The notes beneath the pieces are model-generated. The model did no database searches. It was not told where the DNA came from and worked only from the letters and a program-made list of their open reading frames with translations. Source: DATAZK01 sp963731205 (GTDB lineage Bacteria > Actinomycetota > Actinomycetes > Frankiales > Frankiaceae). From it: a stretch of 64,000 bases of DNA. This document shows, piece by piece, positions 29,482-38,189 of the stretch; the stretch's first letter is position 1, and each line of letters starts with the position of its first letter. A program made the position numbers and the translations under genes. The stretch spans positions 930,001 through 994,000 of the forward strand of contig CAVSUJ010000002.1 of the NCBI GenBank assembly GCA_963731205.1, given 5' to 3'.

Positions 29482-31128
29482 TCAGCCGTAGAACTTCATC
29501 TCTGCCAACCCTGCCGAGTAGGTGGGCCCCGATGCGGTCTCCTGGCGGGGGAGTTCGGTGAGCCAGACCATCCAATAGCGGTACGCGCCGGCCCGCGGGC
29601 TGAGCACCTGGACGATTTTGGGCGAGGGCCCCGAGGTCGCGGCAACTGTGTACGCGTCGAGGGAGGCGGCGTCGTTCTTCGAATACCGGAGTTCCACGTG
29701 CACCCCGGGCTGGTTGAAGACCAGGCTGACCTGGGAGACCGCCACTGGCTTGCCGAGGTCGACCTTGAGCCCGACCCCGGACTTGCCGGTACCGCCCCAC
29801 TGGCTGCCGATGTAGACCTCGGTGGACCAGGCGGTCCCGAGATTGTTGTCGTAGGCGAAGGGGACTCCGCTGGGGTCTTCGGCGCCGTCTCCGGGCGAGG
29901 GGTCGAAGTCGACCACGGATGCCAGCTTGAGCGCCGTTCCCTTTGGCGTCGCCGAGGCGCTGGCTCCGACCGGAGGGGCGCCGTTGGAGTGACCCGGAAG
30001 CTTGCCGACGGCAACCCCGATGAGCCAGGCGGCGAGCGCCAGGACCACGAGCAGGGTCACCGGCAGCACGCGGCGCCGGATCGTGCGGCGGCGCACCTCG
30101 CTCTCCCGGGCCACCCGTTCCGCTTGCGCCGCCTTGGCGGTCTGACCTGCGGTTGTGTACGCCTCGGGATCGTCGTCGAGCACCGGATGGGATCCGGTCG
30201 GCAGCATCGCCACGATCATCTGCAGCGCGTCGACCATCTCGGGCGCGCTGGGGCGGGGCTGCGGACTGCTCTGCGGGCCGGCGGCGCTTCCCAGCGCGGT
30301 CATCGCCAGCGTGTCGAGCTCGCGCGGGACGCCGGCGCGCAGCTGGCGCGGCGATCGGCAGGTCCCGTTGTGGTCGAGCTCGGCGGCCGGCAGCCCGCGG
30401 CCGGCCCCCAGCGGCCACCGGCCGGTGAGGCTCGCGTAAAGCAGCGCGCCCAGGCCGATGACGTCGCGGGTCTGACGTTCGGCCGCCGACTGCTCACCGA
30501 GCGCGGCGCGCATCTCCAGGTCGAGCACCTTGATCAGGCCGTGCGAGGTGATGACCACGTCGCCCGGATGCAGATCACCGTGGGTGACGCCGACGGCGTG
30601 GGCGGCCGCGACGACCTTGGCCACAGACAGCAGCACCGAGGCCGCGCGCTCCGGCAGCAACGGGCCGTCGCGCAGCAGGTCGAGCAGCGAGATGCCGAGC
30701 ACCCATTCGCTCACCACGTACGCCAGCGCCATGCCATCGGCATTGGTCGTCGTCGCGTCGTAGGTGGAGGCGGCGCTGTTGTGGATCAGCTGGCCGGAAC
30801 GCCGAGCGGCGCCGAGGAGCTGGTCGATGCTTTCGAGCGCGGTGGGAAGGCCGGTGTTGATGATCAGCCGGATCGCCACAGGCCGCGCCAGCACCTGATC
30901 CTCGCCCTGCCATAGCTGGACGTCACCGCGGTCGCTGATGTGGCGCTGGAGCTGGTAGCGACCGTCGAGCAGGACTCCGGGATGAAGCGTGGTGCGAACC
31001 GGGGGGGCCTGCGGCGCCCGGGCCGCCTTCAGCTCCTCGGTGGGCGGGACCGCTGCCATGTTGGGATCGGTAGGCGCCGGCTCACGGGCGGCTTCGGTAC
31101 GCACAGCGGGCGGTGTGGTGTCCGGCAC
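29482..31128 (-). CDS. Membrane pseudokinase with extracellular sugar-binding-like domain (MviN C-terminal type)
   Basis: 548 residues: disordered N-terminus (1-45), kinase-like domain (about 55-310), one membrane segment (about 355-375) and an extracellular discoidin/F5-8C-like domain (about 405-548). The kinase looks inactive: the glycine loop is degenerate, the ATP lysine is Arg87, the catalytic loop reads HGDLHPGD (183-190) rather than HRDLKPxN, and DFG is DLE (203-205). In M. tuberculosis the same pseudokinase plus outer domain is fused to MurJ (MviN) and binds FhaA. Here it is a separate gene downstream of murJ. Confidence 0.85.
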   Translation of the reverse strand: MPDTTPPAVRTEAAREPAPTDPNMAAVPPTEELKAARAPQAPPVRTTLHPGVLLDGRYQLQRHISDRGDVQLWQGEDQVLARPVAIRLIINTGLPTALESIDQLLGAARRSGQLIHNSAASTYDATTTNADGMALAYVVSEWVLGISLLDLLRDGPLLPERAASVLLSVAKVVAAAHAVGVTHGDLHPGDVVITSHGLIKVLDLEMRAALGEQSAAERQTRDVIGLGALLYASLTGRWPLGAGRGLPAAELDHNGTCRSPRQLRAGVPRELDTLAMTALGSAAGPQSSPQPRPSAPEMVDALQMIVAMLPTGSHPVLDDDPEAYTTAGQTAKAAQAERVARESEVRRRTIRRRVLPVTLLVVLALAAWLIGVAVGKLPGHSNGAPPVGASASATPKGTALKLASVVDFDPSPGDGAEDPSGVPFAYDNNLGTAWSTEVYIGSQWGGTGKSGVGLKVDLGKPVAVSQVSLVFNQPGVHVELRYSKNDAASLDAYTVAATSGPSPKIVQVLSPRAGAYRYWMVWLTELPRQETASGPTYSAGLAEMKFYG

Positions 31129-31313
31129 CGTCCCTCCGCCCTGCCTGCTCAGCGGCCGCTTCGGTCTGCTGCTTCCTCACGCGCCCACAGCGCCTGGACC
31201 CTTTCAGTGCGCACGAAAGCGCCTCACCGTTCGAAGGCGAGTGTACGGAGGGTCGTCGGCTCTCGCCGGTAGCGCGCCGCATGACCGGGCCACAAACCAG
31301 TTGGGCCGGCGGC

Positions 31314-31682
31314 TCAGGACGGCGGGTTGGCCGACCCGGCTTCGGTGACGACGGCCCACTTCTTGGTTTCCGAAGTCATGTGCAGCAGCAGTGAGCGTGC
31401 GGTGCGGCGCACCTCCAGGCTGACCGTGCCGGTGTTGGTCACCTGCACCGACCCAGGGACGAGCTTCTCGCCCTTGGGGAGCGTTTGCTCGGCCGCTACG
31501 ACCGCCGGGCCCAGCAGGCCGTTGTGCTGGTAGGCCGCGGCCGCTGCCTGGGCTGCGGTTTCGGCGTCGTCACTGGCTGAGAAGTGGGCCGCGACGACGG
31601 AGATTCCGTCGAAGGCAAAGACCCCGAGGATCGCCAAAACCACGGTCAAACGAGCGAACCAGCTCGTGACCATTGCGCCCAC
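31314..31682 (-). CDS. Predicted membrane-anchored protein, unknown
   Basis: 122-residue protein with an N-terminal membrane segment (about 10-30, RLTVVLAILGVFAFDGISVVA) and an outside domain with ETAAQAAAAAYQ and a short beta-rich end. The layout resembles actinobacterial small single-pass envelope proteins found beside murJ. Starts possible: GTG 31682 or ATG 31673. No enzyme motif. Same strand as murJ and the pseudokinase. Confidence 0.65.
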   Translation of the reverse strand: MGAMVTSWFARLTVVLAILGVFAFDGISVVAAHFSASDDAETAAQAAAAAYQHNGLLGPAVVAAEQTLPKGEKLVPGSVQVTNTGTVSLEVRRTARSLLLHMTSETKKWAVVTEAGSANPPS

Positions 31683-31799
31683 CTGCCGTTTTCGGGGTCG
31701 GTCCGTTGCCGACTGTGGTGAACTTCATCGGCAGCAATCGCGCCGGGGTTGAGATCTGTGATCCAGGTTCGGAGCCGGGCCGCCTCGCGCCAGGGCAGG

Positions 31800-33401
31800 T
31801 CAGCCGCGCCCGAAGCGGCCGCCGACGAGCGAGGCCACCCCGCGCAACTCATCAGTCATCCGCCAGGCGGCGGCCAGGTAGAACGCGCCGCCGACCACCG
31901 CTCCCACGACGACGCCGAGCAGGCTCCCCGCCACCCCGTGACCGACCGCCGAGCGCAGCACGGTCGACAGGGCGTACGCGATGGCGGCGGCGATCACGCC
32001 GGCGACCGCTGCACGCGCGAGCGTCCGCATGATGCGCGGACCCTCCACCCCCCGCAGTCGCCGGTGAAGCAATCGGAAACAGATGGCCGCCCCCACCGCA
32101 TACGCGAGTGCGAAGGACAGCGCGAGCGCGACCGCGCGTTCCCGGCTGGGTAGCACGTAGGCGAGCAGCAGGCCGCTGGCGATGTTGACGCCCGCCACTG
32201 CGCACATGACGAAGGCGGGCGTGCGACTGTCGGCCATCGCGTAAAAAGCCCGCAGTTGCAGCTGAAATGCGCTGAAGGGAAGCACTGCGGCGGCGAACGC
32301 GGCGAGGGCCGCACCGATGCGGGTGGCGTCGGCGATGCTCGTCGAGTGATGAGCGAAAAGCGTGATGGCCAACGGACGGGAGAGGGCGAAAAGTCCCAGC
32401 GCGGCCGGCACCAGGACGACCGCGGACATGCGTAGCCCGAGCGAGAGGTCGCTGCGCACCAGATCGAGCCGGTCGTCCGCGGCGTGAGAGCTCATGCGCG
32501 GCAGCAAAGCAGTGATCAGCGAGACGGCCACGATCGCGTGGGGGAGCTGAAAAAGCTGGTAGGCGTTGGAATACACGGTGAAGGCGACTGGCCCGGTGGC
32601 CAGCCGGGTCACCACGAAGTAGCTCAGCTGGCTGGCAGCGACATAGACCAGCACCCAGCCGCCGAGACGGATCGCCTGCCGCAGCCCGGGGTGGCGAAGG
32701 TCCAGGCGCGGCCGGTACCGGAAGCCGCTCGCGCGCAATGAAGGAAGCAAGGCCAGCGTCATCGCGACCACGCCCAGCGTGGTGCCCGCGCCGAGCACCC
32801 AGATCTGGGTGGTGGTCAACCCGCCGATCGTCGGCGGACGGGGCCCGGGCAGGAAGATGAAGATGATCGCCACCGCGATCACCACGAGGTTGTTCAGGAC
32901 AGGGGTCACCATCGGAGCCCCGAAACGCCCGCGGATATTGAGGATTGCGCCGATGGTCGCGCCGATCCCGTAGAAGACGATCTGGGGCAGGAACCACCGC
33001 ATGAAGGTGGTGGCGAGCGAGACCTCGGCGGAATTGGCGAGGTAGATCCGCGCGATGAGCGGTGCGATCAGGATGCCGATGACGGTGAAGATCGCGAGGC
33101 CCAGACCGACGACCGTCAGCAGCGAGCTGGCGAACCGTTCACCGCCGTCCTCGTCCTCCTTGCTCGCGCGGACGAGCACCGGCACGACGACGCTGGTGAG
33201 CACCCCGCCGAGGAGCAGGTCGTAGATGATGTTGGGCGTGGTGTTGGCGACGTTGTAGGCGTCGCCGACGGAGTGGACGCCGATGGCGGCGGTGATCGCC
33301 ACCGTGCGCAGGAAGCCGGTGCCGCGAGAGGCGACGGTTCCGAGCGCCATCACCCCCGTCGCCCGGCCGAGGCGGGCGGTGCTGACGGCTGGGTTGCTCA
33401 T
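31800..33401 (-). CDS. murJ: Lipid II flippase MurJ
   Basis: MATE/MVF-family exporter that flips lipid II. 533 residues with about 14 membrane helices. The N-terminus has LGTVASRGTGFLRTVAITAAIG with the essential Arg in the first helix, and NTTPNIIYDLLLGGVLTSVVVPV is the typical second-helix region. No kinase-like C-terminal extension, which is encoded by a separate gene. ATG 33401 overlaps the DUF6049 stop by 4 bases. Confidence 0.95.
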   Translation of the reverse strand: MSNPAVSTARLGRATGVMALGTVASRGTGFLRTVAITAAIGVHSVGDAYNVANTTPNIIYDLLLGGVLTSVVVPVLVRASKEDEDGGERFASSLLTVVGLGLAIFTVIGILIAPLIARIYLANSAEVSLATTFMRWFLPQIVFYGIGATIGAILNIRGRFGAPMVTPVLNNLVVIAVAIIFIFLPGPRPPTIGGLTTTQIWVLGAGTTLGVVAMTLALLPSLRASGFRYRPRLDLRHPGLRQAIRLGGWVLVYVAASQLSYFVVTRLATGPVAFTVYSNAYQLFQLPHAIVAVSLITALLPRMSSHAADDRLDLVRSDLSLGLRMSAVVLVPAALGLFALSRPLAITLFAHHSTSIADATRIGAALAAFAAAVLPFSAFQLQLRAFYAMADSRTPAFVMCAVAGVNIASGLLLAYVLPSRERAVALALSFALAYAVGAAICFRLLHRRLRGVEGPRIMRTLARAAVAGVIAAAIAYALSTVLRSAVGHGVAGSLLGVVVGAVVGGAFYLAAAWRMTDELRGVASLVGGRFGRG

Positions 33402-35608
33402 GGGTTGCTCGCCGGACTGCCGGCCGGAAGCTTCGGGGCCTGACGGGGCCCGCGGGAGCGCCTGATGAGGCCGCGTACCGCGCGGAAGAGCACCGCGAGG
33501 CCGAGCACCGAAAGCGCGACGATGGTGAAGATCGTGGCGACCACGCCGTATCTCGTCGAGCGCACCAGGACCTGCACCGGCGTGCCTAATTGCCTGCCGT
33601 CAGCGGTGTAAAGGGTCAGCCGGACCGGGAAGGTTCCGGCGCTGGCCGCCTTCACCTCCACCTCCACCTGGACTTTCTGCCCGGCGCGCACGTTGCGCGT
33701 GACGACGGTGTCGGAGCTGACGCGCGAGCGGTCGAGCGAACTCAACACCAGTGAGACGTCGACGGCCGCGCCGAGGTCGTTCTCGAGCGTCACCGGGACT
33801 TTTCCCGACCGGCTGGTGAGAGTGACCTGCGGGCTGGCGACCACTTTGACCTGCTGGGCGATGCTCGTGAGGGCGATCTCGGCGCTGTTGCGGAACGGGA
33901 AGGCCTGCGTGGGATCGTCACGCCAGCGGCTGGACACGGAGGCAAGCGCCGCATCCCGGATGGGCTGCAGGATGCTGTCCGGAGTCTGTGGCTGCGCGGC
34001 GCCTGCCGGCTGCGGGCTGCTGAAAAGTCCTTGGGTGCTCGTGGTGACGCCGAGCGCTGACTGCACGAGGTAGGAGGGGATCTCGGCAGCGCGGGTGGCC
34101 GCCGGGTACTGCAGCGCCGCTCGTGGCTCGGTCGGTGCGTCGAGCAGCGAGCTGACCGAGGTCTGCTTGATCCACGGCAGATGGGTGGTGTCGACGAGCA
34201 GGCGGCTGAGCCAGGCGCTGGTCGGGTTCCAGCCGTCCGGCGGGGCGATCAGCAGCGGCCGGGTGCCCGCGGCGTTGCTTGTTGCCGTGGTGGTGAACCC
34301 GTCTTCGATGTGGGCCTCGGCAAGTTCGGCGATGACTTCCTGCTCCGCCAGGCGGGGAGTCGTCGTGGCCGGGACGCCGGCCGTCACGAGGCGGTTCAGG
34401 ACGCTGTCGGACAGCAGCAGTTGGGTCGATGAACTCGACGATTGTGCCGACGCGCTGGGATTGTCGCCGGTGGACGGGACCGCGTCCGGCGAGAGTACGA
34501 GTGCGGCGTCGTTCGCGGCACTGCTGTAGTACTTCGCCCCGGTCGCGTCGACCAGACCTCCCGGCGGGACGGCGATGTTGGACGTCACGCCGGTCGTCGT
34601 GTGCAGCAGTCCCAGCTTCAGCACATCGGCGCCGCGGCTACGGGCGGCGTCGGCCAGGCTGCCGCCGCTGTTGTGCAGCAGCGCCTCGACGTCCACGTCG
34701 TCATAGGGCAACGGGATCACGCTGAGGTTGGAACTGGCCTTCAGCTCGTTCAGCCAGTCCTTCGCCGTCGTGCTGGCCGGCTCGAGCTTGCCGGTGGTCT
34801 TGCCGGGCACCGCGACCACGTAGTGGCCGTTGGCGGCCAGGCTGAGGGTGCGGATCAGCGCCGGGTCCAGGGTGACCGATGCGACCGACGCCGAATGGAG
34901 GGCGTCGAGCAGCCGCTTCAGGCGCCCGCCGGTCGATACGTCGGCGGTCAGCGCATCACTCGTGAAGTCGCCGTCGGCGAGCAGCGACGGATCGGCGGTC
35001 AGCGGGATCAGCCAGGCCAGCGGGGTGACGGAGGCGGCGGTCGTCTTCGGGATGTAAGGCAGAAACGTGCTGGCCGTCGCCAAGTCGCTGGGACGGGCAT
35101 CGCCCTGCTTGACCCCCGTAGCCGTGACCTGCATCGGATACACGCCGGCCGAGGGCATCGGCAGCTCGCTGATCTTGCGGGCGATAGAGAAGGTGAGGGT
35201 GTGGCCGGCGCTGAGCTTGCCGTCCCTGAGGGTGGGCCCGAAGTAGGCGAGGTCTTGCGGGACGGGGGCGCTACGCAGGTCGTGGAGTTCGGTGCGGCTC
35301 GAGACCGGCTGGCCCATGTGCAACGAGACCTGGACTGCGGTGAGCCCCGGGGCGCTGCGATCGACCACGCGACCGGTGATGCGCAGCGTGTCCTTCGGCC
35401 CCGGCGCGAGCGGGGTGATGGTGTCGATCAGCACGGTCACGTCAGGGGTCTGGGCGGCGAGCAGGCTCGCTGCGGGCGGCGCAGCGGCGAGTGCGGGCGG
35501 CGCGACCACGAGCACGAGCAACCCCACGAGAAGAAGGACCGTCAGCCGTACGACCCGCAGCGCAATCGGCCGCCCGTTACGCAATGTCTGCCAGGAGCGC
35601 GGGCACAT
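33398..35608 (-). CDS. DUF6049 family secreted/membrane protein
   Basis: 736 residues with a cleavable or anchoring N-terminal signal segment (about 18-45), a long exported body with Ig-like beta regions, and one membrane helix near the C-terminus (YGVVATIFTIVALSVLGLAVLF, about 690-712), followed by a basic cytoplasmic tail. Corresponds by place and shape to Rv3909 of M. tuberculosis. Cell-envelope function is likely but not defined. The 5' end overlaps the NUDIX gene by 32 bases. Confidence 0.88.
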   Translation of the reverse strand: MCPRSWQTLRNGRPIALRVVRLTVLLLVGLLVLVVAPPALAAAPPAASLLAAQTPDVTVLIDTITPLAPGPKDTLRITGRVVDRSAPGLTAVQVSLHMGQPVSSRTELHDLRSAPVPQDLAYFGPTLRDGKLSAGHTLTFSIARKISELPMPSAGVYPMQVTATGVKQGDARPSDLATASTFLPYIPKTTAASVTPLAWLIPLTADPSLLADGDFTSDALTADVSTGGRLKRLLDALHSASVASVTLDPALIRTLSLAANGHYVVAVPGKTTGKLEPASTTAKDWLNELKASSNLSVIPLPYDDVDVEALLHNSGGSLADAARSRGADVLKLGLLHTTTGVTSNIAVPPGGLVDATGAKYYSSAANDAALVLSPDAVPSTGDNPSASAQSSSSSTQLLLSDSVLNRLVTAGVPATTTPRLAEQEVIAELAEAHIEDGFTTTATSNAAGTRPLLIAPPDGWNPTSAWLSRLLVDTTHLPWIKQTSVSSLLDAPTEPRAALQYPAATRAAEIPSYLVQSALGVTTSTQGLFSSPQPAGAAQPQTPDSILQPIRDAALASVSSRWRDDPTQAFPFRNSAEIALTSIAQQVKVVASPQVTLTSRSGKVPVTLENDLGAAVDVSLVLSSLDRSRVSSDTVVTRNVRAGQKVQVEVEVKAASAGTFPVRLTLYTADGRQLGTPVQVLVRSTRYGVVATIFTIVALSVLGLAVLFRAVRGLIRRSRGPRQAPKLPAGSPASNP

Positions 35609-36047
35609 CCTCGATCAGCCGTCGCTCGTCCTCGTACGCGAGCCGGCTCTCGAGCTCGGCGAGCGGTACCCAGGCCACTTCGGTGACCTCGACGTCGGCG
35701 TCCGACAGCTCGCCGCTTTCGGCGAGCAGGAGGTAGTGGTGCACCGTCTTGTGGACGCGCTTCCCGCCGGCCACGAACCAGAAGTCGATCACTCCCAGCG
35801 GAGCGATCACCCGGCCGAAGATGCCGGTCTCCTCGGACACCTCGCGTACTGCCGTGTCGGCCGGGGTCTCGCCCTCCTCGACATGACCCTTCGGCAGCGA
35901 CCAGAGCAGCCGCCCGCGCCGGTCGAGCCGCCCGATGAGGGCAGCCTGCGCACCGGGGGCGCGCCGGTCGACGATGAGACCGCCAGCCGAGGTCTCCTCG
36001 ACGCGATTCAACCGGCGCCGCCCTGGCTTGGGCGACGGACGTGGCAT
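35577..36047 (-). CDS. NUDIX hydrolase (MutT4-like)
   Basis: 156-residue pyrophosphohydrolase with a full Nudix box GHVEEGETPADTAVREVSEETGI (G-x5-E-x7-R-E-x2-E-E-x-G). The SLPKG before the box is usual for the MutT4 group next to pcnA. Start ATG 36047 is chosen because a -10 TACGAT (minus strand, 36059-36054) ends 6 bases upstream, so the message is probably leaderless; ATG 36092 would lie beyond that promoter. Confidence 0.9.
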   Translation of the reverse strand: MPRPSPKPGRRRLNRVEETSAGGLIVDRRAPGAQAALIGRLDRRGRLLWSLPKGHVEEGETPADTAVREVSEETGIFGRVIAPLGVIDFWFVAGGKRVHKTVHHYLLLAESGELSDADVEVTEVAWVPLAELESRLAYEDERRLIEDVPALLADIA

Positions 36048-36053
36048 GAGCGG

Positions 36054-36130
36054 ATCGTACGAGTCCAACGTCACAGCATGGTGACGGCTCACCGCGACCA
36101 GCCTGCGCAGGCTAGGCTCGTGAACTCGTG
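36054..36130. promoter_or_regulatory. Divergent leaderless promoters, NUDIX and CCA enzyme
   Basis: Leftward -10 TACGAT (36059-36054) is 6 bases before the NUDIX ATG. Rightward -10 TAGGCT (36113-36118) is 9 bases before the GTG of the tRNA nucleotidyltransferase. Neither gene has a Shine-Dalgarno sequence. Confidence 0.55.
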
Positions 36131-37585
36131 CCCCGCATTGCGCTCGATGACCCCAGCGATCCCGCTGCGCGTGCCATCAGCAGCCTGCTGACCGTCCCCA
36201 AGGCGGCCGATGAGCTGGGCGCGCTCTTCGCCGCCGCCGGTCACGAGCTCTACCTCGTCGGCGGGTCGGTACGTGACGCGCTGCTGGATATCTCACATGC
36301 CGATGCCGACCTCGATTTCGCCACCGACGCGCGTCCCGAGCAGGTGCAGGAGATCGCCCGCGGCTGGGCCGATTCGACCTGGGACGTGGGGATCGCGTTC
36401 GGCACCGTCGGGCTGGCGCGCCGCGGTGTGCGCTTCGAGATCACGACCTACCGCAGTGAGGCGTATGACCGCAGGAGCCGCAAGCCCGAGGTGTCCTACG
36501 GGGAATCGCTCGACGACGACCTCTCGCGGCGGGACTTCACGATCAACGCGATGGCTGTCTCGGTGCCGCAGCACGTGTTCGTCGACAACTTCGGTGGCGT
36601 CGCCGATCTAGGGGCGAAGGTGCTGCGAACCCCGGCGTCGCCGGAGGCATCCTTCGACGACGATCCGTTGCGGATCCTGCGCGCGGCGCGCTTCGTCGCC
36701 GCTCTCGGGGTACGTCCGGATCCGGCGCTGGTCGAGGCGATGCGCAGCCGCGCCGACCGCCTGTCGATCGTGGCGGTCGAGCGCATCCGCGACGAGTTCA
36801 CCAAGCTCCTGCTGACGGACGATCCCGGGACCGGCCTGTCGTTGATGGTCGACACCGGTATCGCCGACGTCGTCATCCCGGAACTGCCGGCGCTGCGCAT
36901 GGAGATCGACGAACACCATCAGCACAAGGACGTCTACATCCACACCCTCACCGTGCTGGACAACGTCCGCGCGCTGGAGGGCCGGCTGGGTGGGCCGGAT
37001 CTGGAGACGCGGATGGCCGCGTTGCTGCACGACATCGGCAAGCCGCTCACCCGAAAGACCCCGCGGCCCGGTGCGGTGACCTTCCACCACCACGAGGTCG
37101 TCGGGGCGTCGATGACGCGCCGCCGGTTGACGGCATTGCGTTATCCGAAGGCCTTTGTGGACGACGTCTCCAAGCTCGTCGAGCTGCACCTGCGCTTTCA
37201 CGGTTTCGGCCGCGGGGAGTGGAGTGATGCGGCAGTGCGGCGCTACGCGACGGACGCGGGGCCGCTGCTGGAGCGGCTCCACGTGCTGGTGCGTTCGGAC
37301 TGCACCACGCGCAACAAGCGCAAAGCGGCGTCGCTCTCGCACTCCTACGACGTGCTCGAGCAGCGCATCGCCGTGCTCCGCGAGCAGGAGGAGCTCGATC
37401 GCATCCGCCCCGATCTCGACGGCAACGAGATCATGCGCCTGCTGGACATCCCCGCCGGGCCCGTCGTCGGCCGGGCCAGGAACTACCTGCTGGAGCTACG
37501 GATGAGCGAAGGTCCGCTGGATCCGGAGGACGCGCGTAAGCGGTTACTGGAGTGGGCGCGCGAGCAGGGAATCACGGGCAGCTGA
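36128..37585 (+). CDS. pcnA: CCA tRNA nucleotidyltransferase
   Basis: Class II nucleotidyltransferase that adds or repairs the CCA end of tRNA. 485 residues: LVGGSVRDALL, the metal-binding DADLDFAT, RRDFTINAMA, then DDDPLRILRAARF, and a C-terminal HD domain with ALLHDIGKP. The HD fusion is typical of actinobacterial PcnA. GTG 36128 with an almost leaderless promoter. Divergent from the NUDIX gene, the same pairing as Rv3907c/Rv3908. Confidence 0.96.
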   Translation: MPRIALDDPSDPAARAISSLLTVPKAADELGALFAAAGHELYLVGGSVRDALLDISHADADLDFATDARPEQVQEIARGWADSTWDVGIAFGTVGLARRGVRFEITTYRSEAYDRRSRKPEVSYGESLDDDLSRRDFTINAMAVSVPQHVFVDNFGGVADLGAKVLRTPASPEASFDDDPLRILRAARFVAALGVRPDPALVEAMRSRADRLSIVAVERIRDEFTKLLLTDDPGTGLSLMVDTGIADVVIPELPALRMEIDEHHQHKDVYIHTLTVLDNVRALEGRLGGPDLETRMAALLHDIGKPLTRKTPRPGAVTFHHHEVVGASMTRRRLTALRYPKAFVDDVSKLVELHLRFHGFGRGEWSDAAVRRYATDAGPLLERLHVLVRSDCTTRNKRKAASLSHSYDVLEQRIAVLREQEELDRIRPDLDGNEIMRLLDIPAGPVVGRARNYLLELRMSEGPLDPEDARKRLLEWAREQGITGS

Positions 37586-37696
37586 TCGGCGGCTGTTTCC
37601 GGCTCCGGCTCCCCGTCGAACCATCCCAGAGCGGCGTCTTGGGTGCGCAGTGCCGCGGTTACTTCGCTTCTCGGAAGTGAATTACCCCACTCGCTT

Positions 37697-37720
37697 TATA
37701 GTTGTAGGCAGCAAGCAACT
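37697..37720. promoter_or_regulatory. Promoter and candidate MarR operator
   Basis: -10 TATAGT at 37697-37702 overlaps an inverted repeat AGTTG (37700-37704)/CAACT (37716-37720). Placement suggests autorepression of the following MarR-exporter unit. The -35 is poor. Confidence 0.5.
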
Positions 37721-37736
37721 GAACGATACTGGCGGC

Positions 37737-38189
37737 GTGGATGAAGAACTGCGCCTTGAAGTCGCGCTGTTCGCCGCGTTGCGCCGGCTCGCCAAGGCCA
37801 GCGGCGAAGCTCCGAAGGGCTTGGACCGCGGCGGTTACTGGGTGCTGGCCAAGCTGGCCAGCCTTGCGCCGATCCGGCTGTCGGACCTGTCGGTCGCTCT
37901 CGAGCTGGATCCGTCGACCGTCAGCCGCCACATCAAGACGCTCTGGAATGCAGGTCTCGTCGGCCGCGAGAGCGACCCCGGAGACCGGCGCGCCGCGCTC
38001 CTCACGCCGACCGAGGCGGGGCACCAGGCGCTCGAGGCCTCCCGTTCGCTGCGGCTGCAGGCCCTCGCGGATTCGATGGCCGGCTGGCCCGAGTCCGACC
38101 GTTCCCTGCTGGTGGAGCTGCTCGAGCGGCTCGTTGCCGAGGGCGAGCGCATTGATGCGGGCGCCCGGCGGAGCCTGGTGGCTTCATGA
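37737..38189 (+). CDS. MarR family transcriptional regulator
   Basis: 150-residue winged-helix protein: IRLSDLSVALELDPSTVSRHIKTLWNAGLVGRESDPGDRRAALLTPTEAG is a full MarR DNA-binding core with wing. GTG 37737 is taken as start; the upstream frame region is promoter DNA. The stop overlaps the exporter ATG (ATGA), so both are made together, and it probably represses the pump and itself. Confidence 0.9.
   Translation: MDEELRLEVALFAALRRLAKASGEAPKGLDRGGYWVLAKLASLAPIRLSDLSVALELDPSTVSRHIKTLWNAGLVGRESDPGDRRAALLTPTEAGHQALEASRSLRLQALADSMAGWPESDRSLLVELLERLVAEGERIDAGARRSLVAS

Noticed and set aside
29446..30418. Extended thioredoxin reductase reaching into the pseudokinase gene
   Set aside because: The extra frame is antisense-like low-complexity sequence and includes the promoter; the FAD motif starts near 29365.
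34442..35686. Long open frame on the plus strand opposite DUF6049
   Set aside because: No ribosome site and no homology pattern; shadow frame.
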